Below, in pieces: positions 23,527 through 31,824 of a stretch of DNA of 31,824 nucleotides. The stretch's first letter is position 1, and each line of letters begins with the position of its first letter. The stretch is from CAYJLC01 sp964370735 (lineage in GTDB: Bacteria; Bacillota; Clostridia; Oscillospirales; Butyricicoccaceae): NCBI GenBank assembly GCA_964370735.1, contig CAYJLC010000021.1, positions 1 to 31,824 of the forward strand, in the 5' to 3' direction. The notes beneath the pieces are model-generated. The model ran no database searches and was not told the origin of the DNA. It was given only the letters and a program-made list of their open reading frames with translations. The translations under genes were made by a program, and so were the position numbers.

Positions 23527-24798
23527 ATGGGAAAACATTTTACACGACTAGAAAAAAGCTGGATTTCGTATGATTGGGCAAATTCCTCTTATGCAACTAT
23601 TATGCTCGCCGCTATATTCCCTGTTTACTTCACTAGCATGGTGGGTAACGGTGACGGTGATATGTGGATAGGTTATGGTGGTGCAATCGCGACGAGTATT
23701 TCGGCGATACTTGCTCCTATTCTTGGTTCATTCGGTGACTATAAGGGCTATAAGAAAGGCTTGTTTGCAGTTTTTCTTGTGATAGGAGTTCTCGCGACAG
23801 CAGCTTGTGCATTTTATGATAGCTGGCAGATGCTCCTTGTAGGATATATTTTATCAAACATCGGATTTAATGGTTCCTTATTATTTGCCGACAGTATGCT
23901 CCCAGAAATCACAACTCCTGAACGTATGAATCGCGTTTCAGCATGGGCATATTCTATGGGATATATCGGTGGTAGCACAATTCCTTTTGTTTTGTCAATT
24001 TTGTTAATTACTTTTGCAGGCACTTTAGGAATTGATACGATTGTTGCAACAAAACTTTCGATGCTTGCTTGCTCATTATGGTGGGCAGTATTTTCACTTC
24101 CGATACTACTCGACTACAAACAATATCAAGGAAAAAAAGTTCCCGAGAGTGGTCATGTAAAATCTGCTTTTGTCTCAGTTTTCAAAACAGCCCGTGACAT
24201 TTTAAAAAATCGTGGACTTGCACTTTTCATAGTTTCTTATTTTTTCTACATAGATGGTGTTGGCACTGTAATTAAAATGTCTACTGCCTATGGCGCATCG
24301 CTTAACATCGATTCTTATGGCATGATTTTAGCACTTTTAGTAACTCAACTTGTAGCCTTTCCTTTTGCTATAATATTTGGTAAATTAGGCACAAAATATA
24401 ACACTGTAAACGTTATTCTCTTTGCGATAGGTATTTACCTTACTATATGTTTGCTTGGTTTTTACATGGGATATGGTATTGAAGAAGGGTTTTTATCAAC
24501 TTCTAATGCCTTAATTATTTTCTGGATTTTAGCCACTTTAGTAGGCACTGCACAAGGTGGTATTCAAGCACTTTCTCGCTCATACTTCGGAATGATTATC
24601 CCTAAAGAACGTGCAACTGAATATTTCGGATTTTTCGATATTTTCGGTAGATTTGCAGCAGTTCTAGGACCTGCAATCTATGGTCTGTTGAAATCTACTA
24701 CTGGACGTAGCTCATTTGCGATATTGTCAATTTCAGTGTTCTTTGCACTTGGTGGTGCGATTTTGATTTATGCAAAAAAATATTTACCTAATAAATAA
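23527..24798 (+). CDS. UMF1/Atg22-type MFS transporter
   Basis: A 423-residue membrane protein with about 12 hydrophobic segments. The N-terminal ISYDWANSSYATIMLAAIFPVYF is the signature of the UMF1 branch of the major facilitator superfamily. ALSRSYFGMIIPKERATEYFGFFDIFGRFAAVLGP near the C-terminus is also typical. The yeast relative Atg22 exports amino acids from the vacuole, while bacterial substrates are not established. The start is ATG 23527 with AAGGAG upstream. An earlier in-frame ATG (23485) lies inside the upstream gene. A strong bidirectional terminator follows. Confidence 0.87.
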   Translation: MGKHFTRLEKSWISYDWANSSYATIMLAAIFPVYFTSMVGNGDGDMWIGYGGAIATSISAILAPILGSFGDYKGYKKGLFAVFLVIGVLATAACAFYDSWQMLLVGYILSNIGFNGSLLFADSMLPEITTPERMNRVSAWAYSMGYIGGSTIPFVLSILLITFAGTLGIDTIVATKLSMLACSLWWAVFSLPILLDYKQYQGKKVPESGHVKSAFVSVFKTARDILKNRGLALFIVSYFFYIDGVGTVIKMSTAYGASLNIDSYGMILALLVTQLVAFPFAIIFGKLGTKYNTVNVILFAIGIYLTICLLGFYMGYGIEEGFLSTSNALIIFWILATLVGTAQGGIQALSRSYFGMIIPKERATEYFGFFDIFGRFAAVLGPAIYGLLKSTTGRSSFAILSISVFFALGGAILIYAKKYLPNK

Positions 24799-24800
24799 TA

Positions 24801-24830
24801 AAAACGTGATGGTTTCCCATCACGTTTTTT
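24801..24830. terminator. Bidirectional terminator between the MFS and CAP genes
   Basis: A 12-bp stem (24801-24812 with 24817-24828) with a 4-nt loop, A-run before and T-run after. It serves the two converging genes. Confidence 0.92.
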
Positions 24831-24831
24831 G

Positions 24832-25827
24832 TTAACCTAAAAATAATTGTGCCCAGTGGTAATCATAAAACCCAACGCCTACATAGTAGTAATTAGGTGA
24901 TAGAAGATTTTCCCTGTGCCCTTCTGAAGAATACAGGCTATCGAAAACCTCTTGCGGAGTTCGTTGTCCTTTACAAAGATTTTCTCCTGCTGCTCTATAT
25001 GTAAGTCCGAATTCTCCATATATCGTATAGATAACTTCGCCATTTGGTCTTACATGGTCGAATAAAACAGAAATTTCGTCTGCTCTTTTGTCTGCGGCTT
25101 TAGTTAAATCATCAAGCAATAATAGCTCATGTACGCCATGGGCTTTTCTTGCCTCGTTTGTAAGTCTAATAACTTCATTTATAAATTCTTCTTCCGTAGT
25201 AAGTTTCGAAGTATTCTCGGTTGTTACACCAACAGAACTAAGAGGTATGCTATTTTCTTCTATATATTGAGTAATGTTTGAATTTACTGTTATTCCAGCA
25301 TTTTTAACATCTACATCATCGGTATAAACTTGTGCTTCACCACTATATTCTTTAGAAGTGTCGATGATAATATTTTGATTTTCTTGATCCCAATCAACGC
25401 TGAAATTCACTATTTCAGCCAAATCGCGTAACTTAAAATAATTATTATCATCGATATTATACGCACCTAGATTTATAAGCTTTTCGTCAATATAAAGCTT
25501 TGAGCTTGTGTGCTCTGCAACTTTATTTGAAAAAGAAACTTTTGTCAGTTCCCCACCTACTGGTGAGTAAGCTTTATTAGTAATTAAATCAATCGAATTT
25601 TGTGCACTATCCCAAATAATTTCAAATTGACTATCTGTGCCATTTAAAATCATTGCAATATCGCGCAATTTAAAATAATTGTTGCCGTCAATATTAAATG
25701 CTTCTAGCGAAACATTTTTTCCATCTACAAAAATATCAGAATCTGTAAATGATGCTGTTTTTGCATATACAACGCTTGAACTTAAAATAATCGTCCCGAT
25801 TAAAAAACTACTAACAAACTTCTTCAT
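24832..25827 (-). CDS. Secreted CAP-domain protein with two stalk repeats
   Basis: A 331-residue exported protein. A signal peptide spans about 1-22 (KK start, hydrophobic core, VYA cleavage region). Two copper-amine-oxidase-N-like stalk repeats follow, at about 26-85 and 103-158, each with the NNYFKLRDIA/LAEIV hallmark. The CAP (SCP/PR-1) domain covers about 210-331, with TNEARKAHGV, the histidine of FDHVRPNG, AGENL, SEGHRENLLSPNY and the ending HWAQLF. Such proteins act at the cell surface, but the molecular role of bacterial CAP domains is poorly defined. It starts 9 nt after typA, with AGGAGA overlapping the typA stop, so the two are probably co-transcribed. Confidence 0.9.
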   Translation of the reverse strand: MKKFVSSFLIGTIILSSSVVYAKTASFTDSDIFVDGKNVSLEAFNIDGNNYFKLRDIAMILNGTDSQFEIIWDSAQNSIDLITNKAYSPVGGELTKVSFSNKVAEHTSSKLYIDEKLINLGAYNIDDNNYFKLRDLAEIVNFSVDWDQENQNIIIDTSKEYSGEAQVYTDDVDVKNAGITVNSNITQYIEENSIPLSSVGVTTENTSKLTTEEEFINEVIRLTNEARKAHGVHELLLLDDLTKAADKRADEISVLFDHVRPNGEVIYTIYGEFGLTYRAAGENLCKGQRTPQEVFDSLYSSEGHRENLLSPNYYYVGVGFYDYHWAQLFLG

Positions 25828-25836
25828 AAAATTCTC

Positions 25837-27651
25837 CTATTTCACTGCTTTTTTAGCTTTAGCGCGAGCATTTTTATCTAAAATTGATTTTCTAATTCTT
25901 AGGCTTTCTGGTGTTATTTCTAAAACTTCGTCATCTGCGATGAATTCTAGTGCGTCTTCTATGCTCATAATTCTTGGTGTGATTAGTCGCATTGCTTCAT
26001 CAGAACCTGATGCACGCATATTTGTTACTTGCTTTTTCTTACAAACGTTAACTTGTAAATCTTCGGCTTTTGGACTAAATCCAACAACCATACCCTCGTA
26101 TACTTCTGTACCTGGAGTTATGAATAATGTACCTCTGTCTTGTGCGTTATATAGACCATAAGTTACAGCTGTACCTGTTTCGAATGCGATTAATGAACCA
26201 TTTAAACGCTTAGGAATTTCGCCTTTGTATGCCTCGTAACCGTGGAATACAGTATTTAAAATACCTTCACCTTTAGTGTCTGTTAAAAATTCTGTTCTAT
26301 AACCGAAAAGACCTCTTGAAGGGATGTAAAATTCTACTTTCATTCTGTCGCCAACAGGTGCCATAGTGATAAGTTCACCTTTTCTAGAACCCATTTTTTC
26401 CATTACTGAACCAACAGCGTCAGCAGGAACGTCAACAACTAAATGCTCAATCGGCTCTTCTATAACACCATGGGTTTCTTTGAAAAGAACTTTTGGTGCA
26501 GAAACTCCGAACTCATATCCTTCTCTTCTCATATTTTCAATAAGGATAGAAAGATGCATTTCTCCACGTCCAGCTACTTTGAAAGTATCAGTGTTTTCTG
26601 TATCTTCAACGCGTAAAGAAACGTCTTTTAAAAGTTCTTTATTAAGTCTATCACGAATTTGACGAGTTGTAACAAATTTACCTTCACGTCCAGCAAACGG
26701 GCTGTCATTTACCATGAAATACATTTCAACAGTAGGTTCAGCGATATCTACGAAATCAAGTGGTGTTACATCATTTGGTGAACATAAAGTTTGACCGATT
26801 GTAACGTGTTCGATACCAGAAAGACACATAATATCCCCAGCAGATACGCTGTCAACAGGAGTTCTTCCTAGGCTATCAATTTCATAAAGGTTCGCAATTT
26901 TCGCTTTATATGGATTGATTTTGCCATCACATACAACAACTTCTTGGTTCACTTTAACAGTACCACGCTCTACTCTACCGATAGCGATACGACCAACATA
27001 TTCGTTGTAGTCGATTGATGATACTAAAATTTGAGTTTCGCCTTCCGTATCAGCAACAGGACCCTCGATATGGCTTAAAATTGTGTCGAATAATGGTTTT
27101 AAATCCACATCTTCGTCATTCATATCAAGTTTTGCAGTACCAGCTTTTGCAGATGCAAAAATAAACGGGCTCTCAAGTTGCTCTTCATTCGCGTCTAGGT
27201 TTAGTAAAAGCTCTAAAGTTTCGTTTTCAATATCGGGAACTCTCGCGTCTGGCCTGTCTATTTTATTTACAACAATGATGATTTTATGTCCAAATTCAAG
27301 TGCCTTTTTAAGAACAAATCTTGTTTGTGGCATAGGGCCTTCAAATGAGTCAACAAGAAGTAAAACTCCGTCAACCATTTTTAGTACACGTTCAACTTCC
27401 CCAGAGAAGTCGGCATGTCCTGGTGTGTCTACTATATTGATTTTTGTATCATTATAATGCACCGATGTATTTTTTGCTAAAATTGTGATACCACGTTCTC
27501 TCTCTAAATCATTCGAGTCCATAACACGGTCTACAACTTGTTGGTTTTCGCGAAACGCTCCACCTTGTTTAAGCATAGCGTCAACCAGCGTAGTTTTTCC
27601 GTGGTCAACGTGGGCAATAATTGCAATATTTCTAATATCGTTTCTTTTCAT
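25837..27651 (-). CDS. typA: Translational GTPase TypA/BipA
   Basis: A ribosome-associated GTPase of the EF-G family, 604 residues, the normal length. The G motifs are AHVDHGKTT (13-21), RERGIT (51-56), DTPGH (75-79), NKID (129-132) and SAKAG. The C-terminal part has GRGEMHLSILIENMRREGYEF and the BipA-specific domain ending with RIRKSILDKNARAKAKK. The start ATG at 27651 has GGAGGAACT directly before it. Divergent from the pseudouridine synthase gene. Confidence 0.97.
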   Translation of the reverse strand: MKRNDIRNIAIIAHVDHGKTTLVDAMLKQGGAFRENQQVVDRVMDSNDLERERGITILAKNTSVHYNDTKINIVDTPGHADFSGEVERVLKMVDGVLLLVDSFEGPMPQTRFVLKKALEFGHKIIIVVNKIDRPDARVPDIENETLELLLNLDANEEQLESPFIFASAKAGTAKLDMNDEDVDLKPLFDTILSHIEGPVADTEGETQILVSSIDYNEYVGRIAIGRVERGTVKVNQEVVVCDGKINPYKAKIANLYEIDSLGRTPVDSVSAGDIMCLSGIEHVTIGQTLCSPNDVTPLDFVDIAEPTVEMYFMVNDSPFAGREGKFVTTRQIRDRLNKELLKDVSLRVEDTENTDTFKVAGRGEMHLSILIENMRREGYEFGVSAPKVLFKETHGVIEEPIEHLVVDVPADAVGSVMEKMGSRKGELITMAPVGDRMKVEFYIPSRGLFGYRTEFLTDTKGEGILNTVFHGYEAYKGEIPKRLNGSLIAFETGTAVTYGLYNAQDRGTLFITPGTEVYEGMVVGFSPKAEDLQVNVCKKKQVTNMRASGSDEAMRLITPRIMSIEDALEFIADDEVLEITPESLRIRKSILDKNARAKAKKAVK

Positions 27652-27678
27652 AGTTCCTCCAATTTTTCAATTAGTTCT

Positions 27679-27684
27679 ATTATA
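27679..27684 (-). promoter_or_regulatory. Candidate -10 box of typA
   Basis: TATAAT on the minus strand, 27 nt upstream of the typA start. No good -35 box is at the expected spacing, so activity depends on elements I cannot identify. Confidence 0.5.
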
Positions 27685-27778
27685 CACCTTTTTTACAAAA
27701 AATGCTATACTTTTAATGACAAATTTTTATAAATTATATTTTAATTTTATGGAATTTATCACAATTTTAAAAAATAAC

Positions 27779-27807
27779 TTGAATTTTCACTGTTTTTATA
27801 ATAGAAT
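27779..27807 (+). promoter_or_regulatory. Promoter of the pseudouridine synthase gene
   Basis: TTGAAT at 27779-27784 and TAGAAT at 27802-27807 with a 17-nt spacer. Confidence 0.65.
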
Positions 27808-27844
27808 AAAGGTATAGATTACACTTTAAATATATGAGGACTAA

Positions 27845-28801
27845 ATGAAAAAATTTATAATAAACAAAAACGATAGTGGGCAAAGACTGGACAAATTTTT
27901 GTCAAAAGCAGTTCCCCTACTACCAAAATCGCTACTTAACAAATATATTCGCTTAAAACGCATTAAAATTAACGGCAAACGCACAGAATTTAATTATAAA
28001 CTTGAAGAAAAAGACATTCTTGAGCTTTATATTAACGATGAGTTTTTTGAAAAACCGACCGAAGAAGAAGCATTTATGAAGGTAACTCCGAAAATTAAAA
28101 TCGTTTATGAAGATGAAAATATTTTGCTAGTTGATAAAGCAATCGGAATGGTGGTACAACCCGATAAAGATGGTGATATCAACACTTTAATCACGCATAT
28201 AAAGGCATATTTATACAAAAAAGGCGATTTTAACCCACAAAATGAGAGTTCTTTTGTGCCTGCACTTTGCAATAGAATTGACCGAAATACTGGCGGAATT
28301 GTTATCGCTTGCAAAAATGCCGAAGCTTTGCGAATTATGAATGACAAAGTGAAATACCACGAGATGGAAAAACGCTATCTTTGCATAGTTATCGGCAAAA
28401 TGAAAATAAAAGACGGTACTTTTTCAAATTATTTACTAAAAGATGAGAAAAACAACAAGGTTACTGTCCATAAAACGCAAGTTAAAGGCTCTAAAACTGC
28501 AATTACTCATTATAAAGTAATAAAATCTACTGACGAGCTTTCGCTTGTCGAATGTAATCTGATAACAGGCAGAACACACCAAATAAGGGCGCAATTCGCC
28601 TATGCTGGAAATCCCCTATTAGGTGATGGAAAATACGGAAAAAATGCTGATAATAAGAAATTTTCAAAATTCAAGCAAGCTTTATACTCATATAAGTTGA
28701 AATTTGTGTTTAAAACTGAAAGTGGAATTTTATCTTACCTAGACGGCAAAGAATTTGCAGTTGAAGACGTTCCATTTGCTACAAATTTCGGTAAAAAATA
28801 A
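27845..28801 (+). CDS. RluA-family RNA pseudouridine synthase
   Basis: A 318-residue enzyme that converts uridine to pseudouridine in rRNA or tRNA. An S4-like RNA-binding domain covers about 1-60 (QRLDKFLSK, SLLNKYIRLKRIKINGKR). The catalytic domain follows, with the active aspartate D146 in ALCNRIDRNTGGIVI and TGRTHQIRAQFAYAGNPLLGD downstream. The usual HRLD is NRID here, a conservative change also seen in other Firmicutes proteins of this family. It is closest in layout to RluC/RluD, but the target site cannot be assigned. The ATG at 27845 has GAGG upstream. Confidence 0.93.
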   Translation: MKKFIINKNDSGQRLDKFLSKAVPLLPKSLLNKYIRLKRIKINGKRTEFNYKLEEKDILELYINDEFFEKPTEEEAFMKVTPKIKIVYEDENILLVDKAIGMVVQPDKDGDINTLITHIKAYLYKKGDFNPQNESSFVPALCNRIDRNTGGIVIACKNAEALRIMNDKVKYHEMEKRYLCIVIGKMKIKDGTFSNYLLKDEKNNKVTVHKTQVKGSKTAITHYKVIKSTDELSLVECNLITGRTHQIRAQFAYAGNPLLGDGKYGKNADNKKFSKFKQALYSYKLKFVFKTESGILSYLDGKEFAVEDVPFATNFGKK

Positions 28802-28806
28802 TATAT

Positions 28807-28840
28807 AAAAAAACTGACTTTTAAATATGGTCAGTTTTTT
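28807..28840 (+). terminator. Terminator after the pseudouridine synthase gene
   Basis: A 6-bp core stem (28813-28818 with 28830-28835), extended by A-T pairs, followed by T6. Confidence 0.82.
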
Positions 28841-28847
28841 GCTTAGT

Positions 28848-28876
28848 TTGACAAATATTACCAAAAATGTTATACT
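28848..28876 (+). promoter_or_regulatory. Promoter of the anchored protein gene at 28925
   Basis: TTGACA at 28848-28853 and TATACT at 28871-28876, 17-nt spacer, with a TG extension before the -10 box. Confidence 0.85.
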
Positions 28877-28924
28877 ATTATTATAAAAATTAACACATAC
28901 TTTCAAGTTCGAAAGGAGTTTAAA

Positions 28925-29698
28925 ATGAATAAATACGTCAAAATTCTTCTAACTATTGTCGTCACTATTTTCCTTATGTTGTCCTTAATTATAGTAAATG
29001 CATTCTTAGGTAATCCTATTTCAAAAGCCATCGTCACAAATTCTGCAACTGAATATTTGCATTCGCAATACCAAAATACCGACTACTATATCGAAAGTGT
29101 GAATTATAGCTTTAAAACAGGTAAGTACCACGCACTTATAAAATCGCCATCTAGCGAAGATACATATTTTGATATTTCATATAATACTACTGGTGATTTA
29201 ATGTATGACAACTTCGATTCTAATATAGAAAATAGGTTCAATACTTGGCTTCGCGTAACTGATGAATATAACATTTTAGCCGACACAGCTTGGCAAAAAG
29301 TACCGTATGAGTTCGACATTGCTTTTGCAGAAATTCTTACACTTGATAGAGAAATTATTGCAAATGGAGTTGAGTTAGGAATTGATATGAGTTCTTTGGA
29401 ACTGGATAAAGAATATGATCAAAATGAGCTAGGAGCTGATTATGGACACCTAACTTTACATGTAATAAGCGACGAATTTACTAATGAGAAATGTGCAGAA
29501 GTTCTTCTTGTAATACGAGAAATTTTCGATGAAGAAAATGTAAAATTCAAAACAATTTCTCTAATGCTCGTAAGTCCAAAGAGTGAAAACAAACCTTTTG
29601 ACTTTGAATCTAGCATAGATTTGAATTATTTCTTGTATGATGATATTACCGAAGATAATATCTTGCGAAATATAGAAAATTTATTAGATATTGATTAA
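28925..29698 (+). CDS. Membrane-anchored protein of unknown function, possibly YfjL-like
   Basis: A 257-residue protein. Residues 5-28 form one hydrophobic segment after MNKY, so the rest is probably outside the cell. GNPISKAIVTNSATEYLHSQY, followed by VNYSFKTGKYHALIKSP, resembles the Bacillus YfjL-like family as I remember it, but I cannot confirm this without a search. The C-terminal part is acidic and contains no recognisable catalytic motif. The SD AAAGGAG is upstream of the ATG. It has its own promoter and terminator. Function is not assigned. Confidence 0.75.
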   Translation: MNKYVKILLTIVVTIFLMLSLIIVNAFLGNPISKAIVTNSATEYLHSQYQNTDYYIESVNYSFKTGKYHALIKSPSSEDTYFDISYNTTGDLMYDNFDSNIENRFNTWLRVTDEYNILADTAWQKVPYEFDIAFAEILTLDREIIANGVELGIDMSSLELDKEYDQNELGADYGHLTLHVISDEFTNEKCAEVLLVIREIFDEENVKFKTISLMLVSPKSENKPFDFESSIDLNYFLYDDITEDNILRNIENLLDID

Positions 29699-29772
29699 AT
29701 TCTATATTTTTTCAATAATCATACCGATGTAAAGATTATATGCTTTACAATGAAAAAGTAAATATTTCAAAT

Positions 29773-29809
29773 AAAAAAGGACTGTCACATAAGCGATAGT
29801 CCTTTTTTT
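29773..29809. terminator. Bidirectional terminator between the 28925 gene and the sortase gene
   Basis: A 9-bp stem (29778-29786 with 29795-29803, one G-U pair) flanked by A6 and T7. The 74 nt between the first gene and this hairpin hold nothing recognisable. Confidence 0.85.
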
Positions 29810-29821
29810 ATACTATTTTAT

Positions 29822-30610
29822 TTACTGTATATCTGAAACTTGCTCATCCTCTAAATCAGCCGGTGTGCGTACCTCTGTTTCAAAAACTTCAGGATATTCA
29901 TAGTCTTCTGTATACGGTATTATTTCTGCTAAAGCCGCACGAACTATAATTCTATGGTCGGCTATCCCAATCGGCTCACACGATGTAAGTGTAAGGCAAG
30001 AAAAGCCTTGCGAATAGATAGGTCCCCAATCAGTTTCTTCGACTATGGTTGTTCTATCCCATACATATCGATATATATTTTCGTAATCCATAAGGTATAG
30101 GCAGTCGCCATCTTCTAACGTGTCGATATAATAAAACGGCATGTTGTCAGTCACTTGTCCATAAGAAATTCCATTTCTATGCCCAGCTATCGAAACATTC
30201 CTATTACCCTCTCCTGGCAGTTGAGCATAATCATATAGCCCTTCTCCGCTATTAAGCGTAGCTTCATCAACTCCATCAAGTATAGGTATATCTACATCTA
30301 GCTTTGGAATAATTAATCTCATATCGTAAGAATTATACATTTGACGCTCTGGGGTTATGAATAATTTATCGTGAGGCAAACCATCGTCTTCTGTTACAAA
30401 TCCAATTGTTAAAATTTCTTCCTCTGGCTCTTCTTCTATCGGTGGTGGAAGTATAACCTCTGGTTCAATTTCTTCTATCACAGGCTCTTTGGCTGGCTGT
30501 TCTACTTCTTTTTCTACAAAGAACATTGAGCCAAAAACAACTGCCCCAAACCCTATAAGTATTAATAAAATTGACGCTATAATAACTTTGCTTTTTATAT
30601 TTTTCTGCAT
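29822..30610 (-). CDS. Sortase (class D/E-like) with acidic Pro/Glu linker
   Basis: A cell-surface transpeptidase of 262 residues. An N-terminal membrane anchor at about 8-31 is followed by a Pro/Glu-rich linker (about 36-66) that would space the catalytic domain from the membrane. The active histidine is H144 in SIAGHRNG, the cysteine C211 in LTLTSCEP, and the arginine probably R220 in ADHRIIVRA. A further acidic tail of about 30 residues follows the domain. No LPxTG-type substrate gene is in the window. The motif pattern does not fit a single class cleanly, so the class is tentative. The ATG at 30610 has AAGGTGA upstream. Confidence 0.9.
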   Translation of the reverse strand: MQKNIKSKVIIASILLILIGFGAVVFGSMFFVEKEVEQPAKEPVIEEIEPEVILPPPIEEEPEEEILTIGFVTEDDGLPHDKLFITPERQMYNSYDMRLIIPKLDVDIPILDGVDEATLNSGEGLYDYAQLPGEGNRNVSIAGHRNGISYGQVTDNMPFYYIDTLEDGDCLYLMDYENIYRYVWDRTTIVEETDWGPIYSQGFSCLTLTSCEPIGIADHRIIVRAALAEIIPYTEDYEYPEVFETEVRTPADLEDEQVSDIQ

Positions 30611-30643
30611 AAAATCACCTTGTCTTAAATTTTGTTCTATTTT

Positions 30644-30672
30644 ATTATACTACAATATTGTGAACTTTTAAA
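30644..30672 (-). promoter_or_regulatory. Promoter of the sortase gene
   Basis: TATAAT at 30644-30649 and TTTAAA at 30667-30672 on the minus strand with a 17-nt spacer. The -35 box matches at 4 of 6 positions. Confidence 0.6.
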
Positions 30673-30703
30673 GTGAATTATTAAATATTTTTTTGGACAT
30701 AAA

Positions 30704-30732
30704 TTTAGGGACGATTTTAATTCGTCCCTAAA
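30704..30732 (-). terminator. Terminator-like hairpin after ulaG
   Basis: A perfect 11-bp stem (30704-30714 with 30722-30732) and 7-nt loop just past the ulaG stop. The U-run on the minus strand is weak, so efficiency is uncertain. Confidence 0.7.
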
Positions 30733-30745
30733 ATTTTTATTTTGT

Positions 30746-31824
30746 TTATAAGAAAGATTTAAACGGTAAGTTTGGCTCGTCTGTGAATGCATCAGCGAAG
30801 CCTCTTTCAAACATAAAGCGTTTTTTGTCTTTATCTTGTGGGAATGTGTATTTTCCACCAACAGCCCAAATGTAAACTTTAAATTTATAGTCAAGTCTTG
30901 GTGCTTTAAATTGGTATAAATACTCGATTTCTTGAGGGTCAGCTAACATATTACACCAGATATCGTAGTGGAATGGAATCATAACTTGTGTTCCTAAACA
31001 TTCGGCCATTCTTAAAATATCAGCAGATGTCATTTTATCTGTACAACCCATTGGATTTTCACCAAAAGATGCTAAAGCAACGTCAATTTTGTGGTCTTTA
31101 CCATGTTTGTAGTACATATTTGAGAAATGCGAGTCACCTGAGTGATATAAATTACCACCTGGAGTTTTGATGATATAGCTTACTGCTCTTTCGTCCATAT
31201 CAGTTGGGCAAACGCCACGCATATCTTTTGATTGAAGTGGGTCTGTGATAAGTGCAGTTCTGTCGAAAGAATCAACAGCTACGATTTCCATATCTTTGAT
31301 TTTGTAAGTGTCGCCTGGTTTCATTTCAACTAGTCTATCTTCTGGAACACCCCAAGATCTCCAAACATCACAGCTAAATTTAGGTCCGATAAATGGAACG
31401 TCTGGGTGTTTGTTTACAACAGCAGCTGCAACATATTGGTCGATGTGGTCACGGTGCATATGAGTTGAAAGTACTGCGTCGATTTTTTCAATTTCAAACG
31501 GGTCAATTACCATTGGAACATAACGAGTGTTTGGTTGGTAAGTAGGACCACCGTTCATATAATACATTTGGAAGTTTTTGCCTTGAGAATATGGGAAGTC
31601 CCATTTTCTTTTAGATTGTTTACCAACACCAACCCATAAGTCGATACAGATATTAGCGTCGCCTGGAGTTTTAACCCAAGTACCAGTACAGCCAAGCCAC
31701 CACATAGCAAAGTTGCCTTCTGGAACTACTGTGTCAGCGATTTCTTCGTTAAGCCATGTACCCCACTCTGGGAAACATTTCTCTCTCCAAACTTCTTTAG
31801 TTACTTTTGATAAATCACCTTGTC
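30746..31824 (-). CDS. ulaG: L-ascorbate-6-phosphate lactonase UlaG, 5' end cut by window edge
   Basis: A metallo-beta-lactamase-fold enzyme that opens L-ascorbate-6-phosphate. The frame stays open upstream of the internal ATG at 31705 to the window edge. The added residues include CFPEWGTWLNEEI and VVPEGNFAMWWLGCTG, which match the E. coli UlaG N-terminus. The true start therefore lies just outside the window and only a few codons are missing. The metal motif is STHMHRDHID, with LYHSGDSHFSN and IPFHYDIW later and the C-terminal DLPFKSFL-type ending (NLPFKSFL) identical in style to E. coli. No other ula or PTS gene is visible. At least 359 residues. Confidence 0.93.
   Translation of the reverse strand, partial: QGDLSKVTKEVWREKCFPEWGTWLNEEIADTVVPEGNFAMWWLGCTGTWVKTPGDANICIDLWVGVGKQSKRKWDFPYSQGKNFQMYYMNGGPTYQPNTRYVPMVIDPFEIEKIDAVLSTHMHRDHIDQYVAAAVVNKHPDVPFIGPKFSCDVWRSWGVPEDRLVEMKPGDTYKIKDMEIVAVDSFDRTALITDPLQSKDMRGVCPTDMDERAVSYIIKTPGGNLYHSGDSHFSNMYYKHGKDHKIDVALASFGENPMGCTDKMTSADILRMAECLGTQVMIPFHYDIWCNMLADPQEIEYLYQFKAPRLDYKFKVYIWAVGGKYTFPQDKDKKRFMFERGFADAFTDEPNLPFKSFL

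Noticed and set aside
1..31824. CRISPR array, tRNA or rRNA gene, insertion sequence or prophage
   Set aside because: No regularly spaced repeats, cloverleaf sequences, transposase or phage genes were recognised. All longer gaps are explained by leaders or promoters.

Overview
The window is AT-rich DNA, roughly one third G+C by eye. It looks like a chromosome segment of a low-GC Gram-positive anaerobe, most likely in the Clostridia. The reasons are strong SD sequences and sigma-A type promoters, a T-box leader, a cobalamin riboswitch, a fused CobA-HemD protein, an oxygen-independent (Cbi-type) cobalamin route, a sortase, and an ArsR/Acr3 arsenic operon. I cannot name the species. A run of 10 N at 12998-13007 marks an assembly join, so the order of genes on its two sides is not proven.

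Region 1 (1-11340, minus strand) is one long tetrapyrrole/cobalamin operon. From a consensus promoter (11312-11340), a cobalamin riboswitch and a transcription terminator it runs cbiD-cbiL-cbiF-cbiG-hemA-cbiH-cbiJ(cobK)-sirC-hemC-cobA/hemD-hemB-hemL. Most genes overlap or nearly touch. The Glu-tRNA trunk (hemA, hemL, hemB, hemC, hemD) therefore sits under the same B12-sensing leader as the corrin ring genes, which suggests that most tetrapyrrole here is made for B12. CbiC, CbiE, CbiT, CbiA and a cobalt chelatase are not in the window. Four genes start with TTG.

Region 2 (11341-13007, minus) is a solitary trpB behind a tryptophan-type T-box. No trpA or other trp gene is visible. Region 3 (13075-16448) holds an NCS2 purine permease, a nitroreductase-family flavoprotein and a divergent lrgAB pair.

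Region 4 (16484-21407, plus) is a seven-gene arsenic operon: arsR, an ArsP/YraQ-type permease, a membrane-anchored thioredoxin-like protein, a CcdA-type membrane electron carrier, acr3, a metallophosphoesterase and arsC. The usual regulator, reductase and arsenite pump are joined by a transmembrane thiol-redox pair and a phosphoesterase. This is the most interesting part of the window.

Region 5 (21424-31824) is a series of small units: a DUF362/ferredoxin protein; a zinc-dependent phospholipase C-family protein with a UMF1-type MFS transporter; typA with a secreted CAP-domain protein (minus); a RluA-family pseudouridine synthase; a membrane-anchored protein of unknown role; a sortase (minus); and a nearly complete ulaG (minus) cut by the right edge. 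Clear intrinsic terminators, several of them bidirectional, separate most of these units. I saw no tRNA, rRNA, CRISPR array, insertion sequence or prophage.
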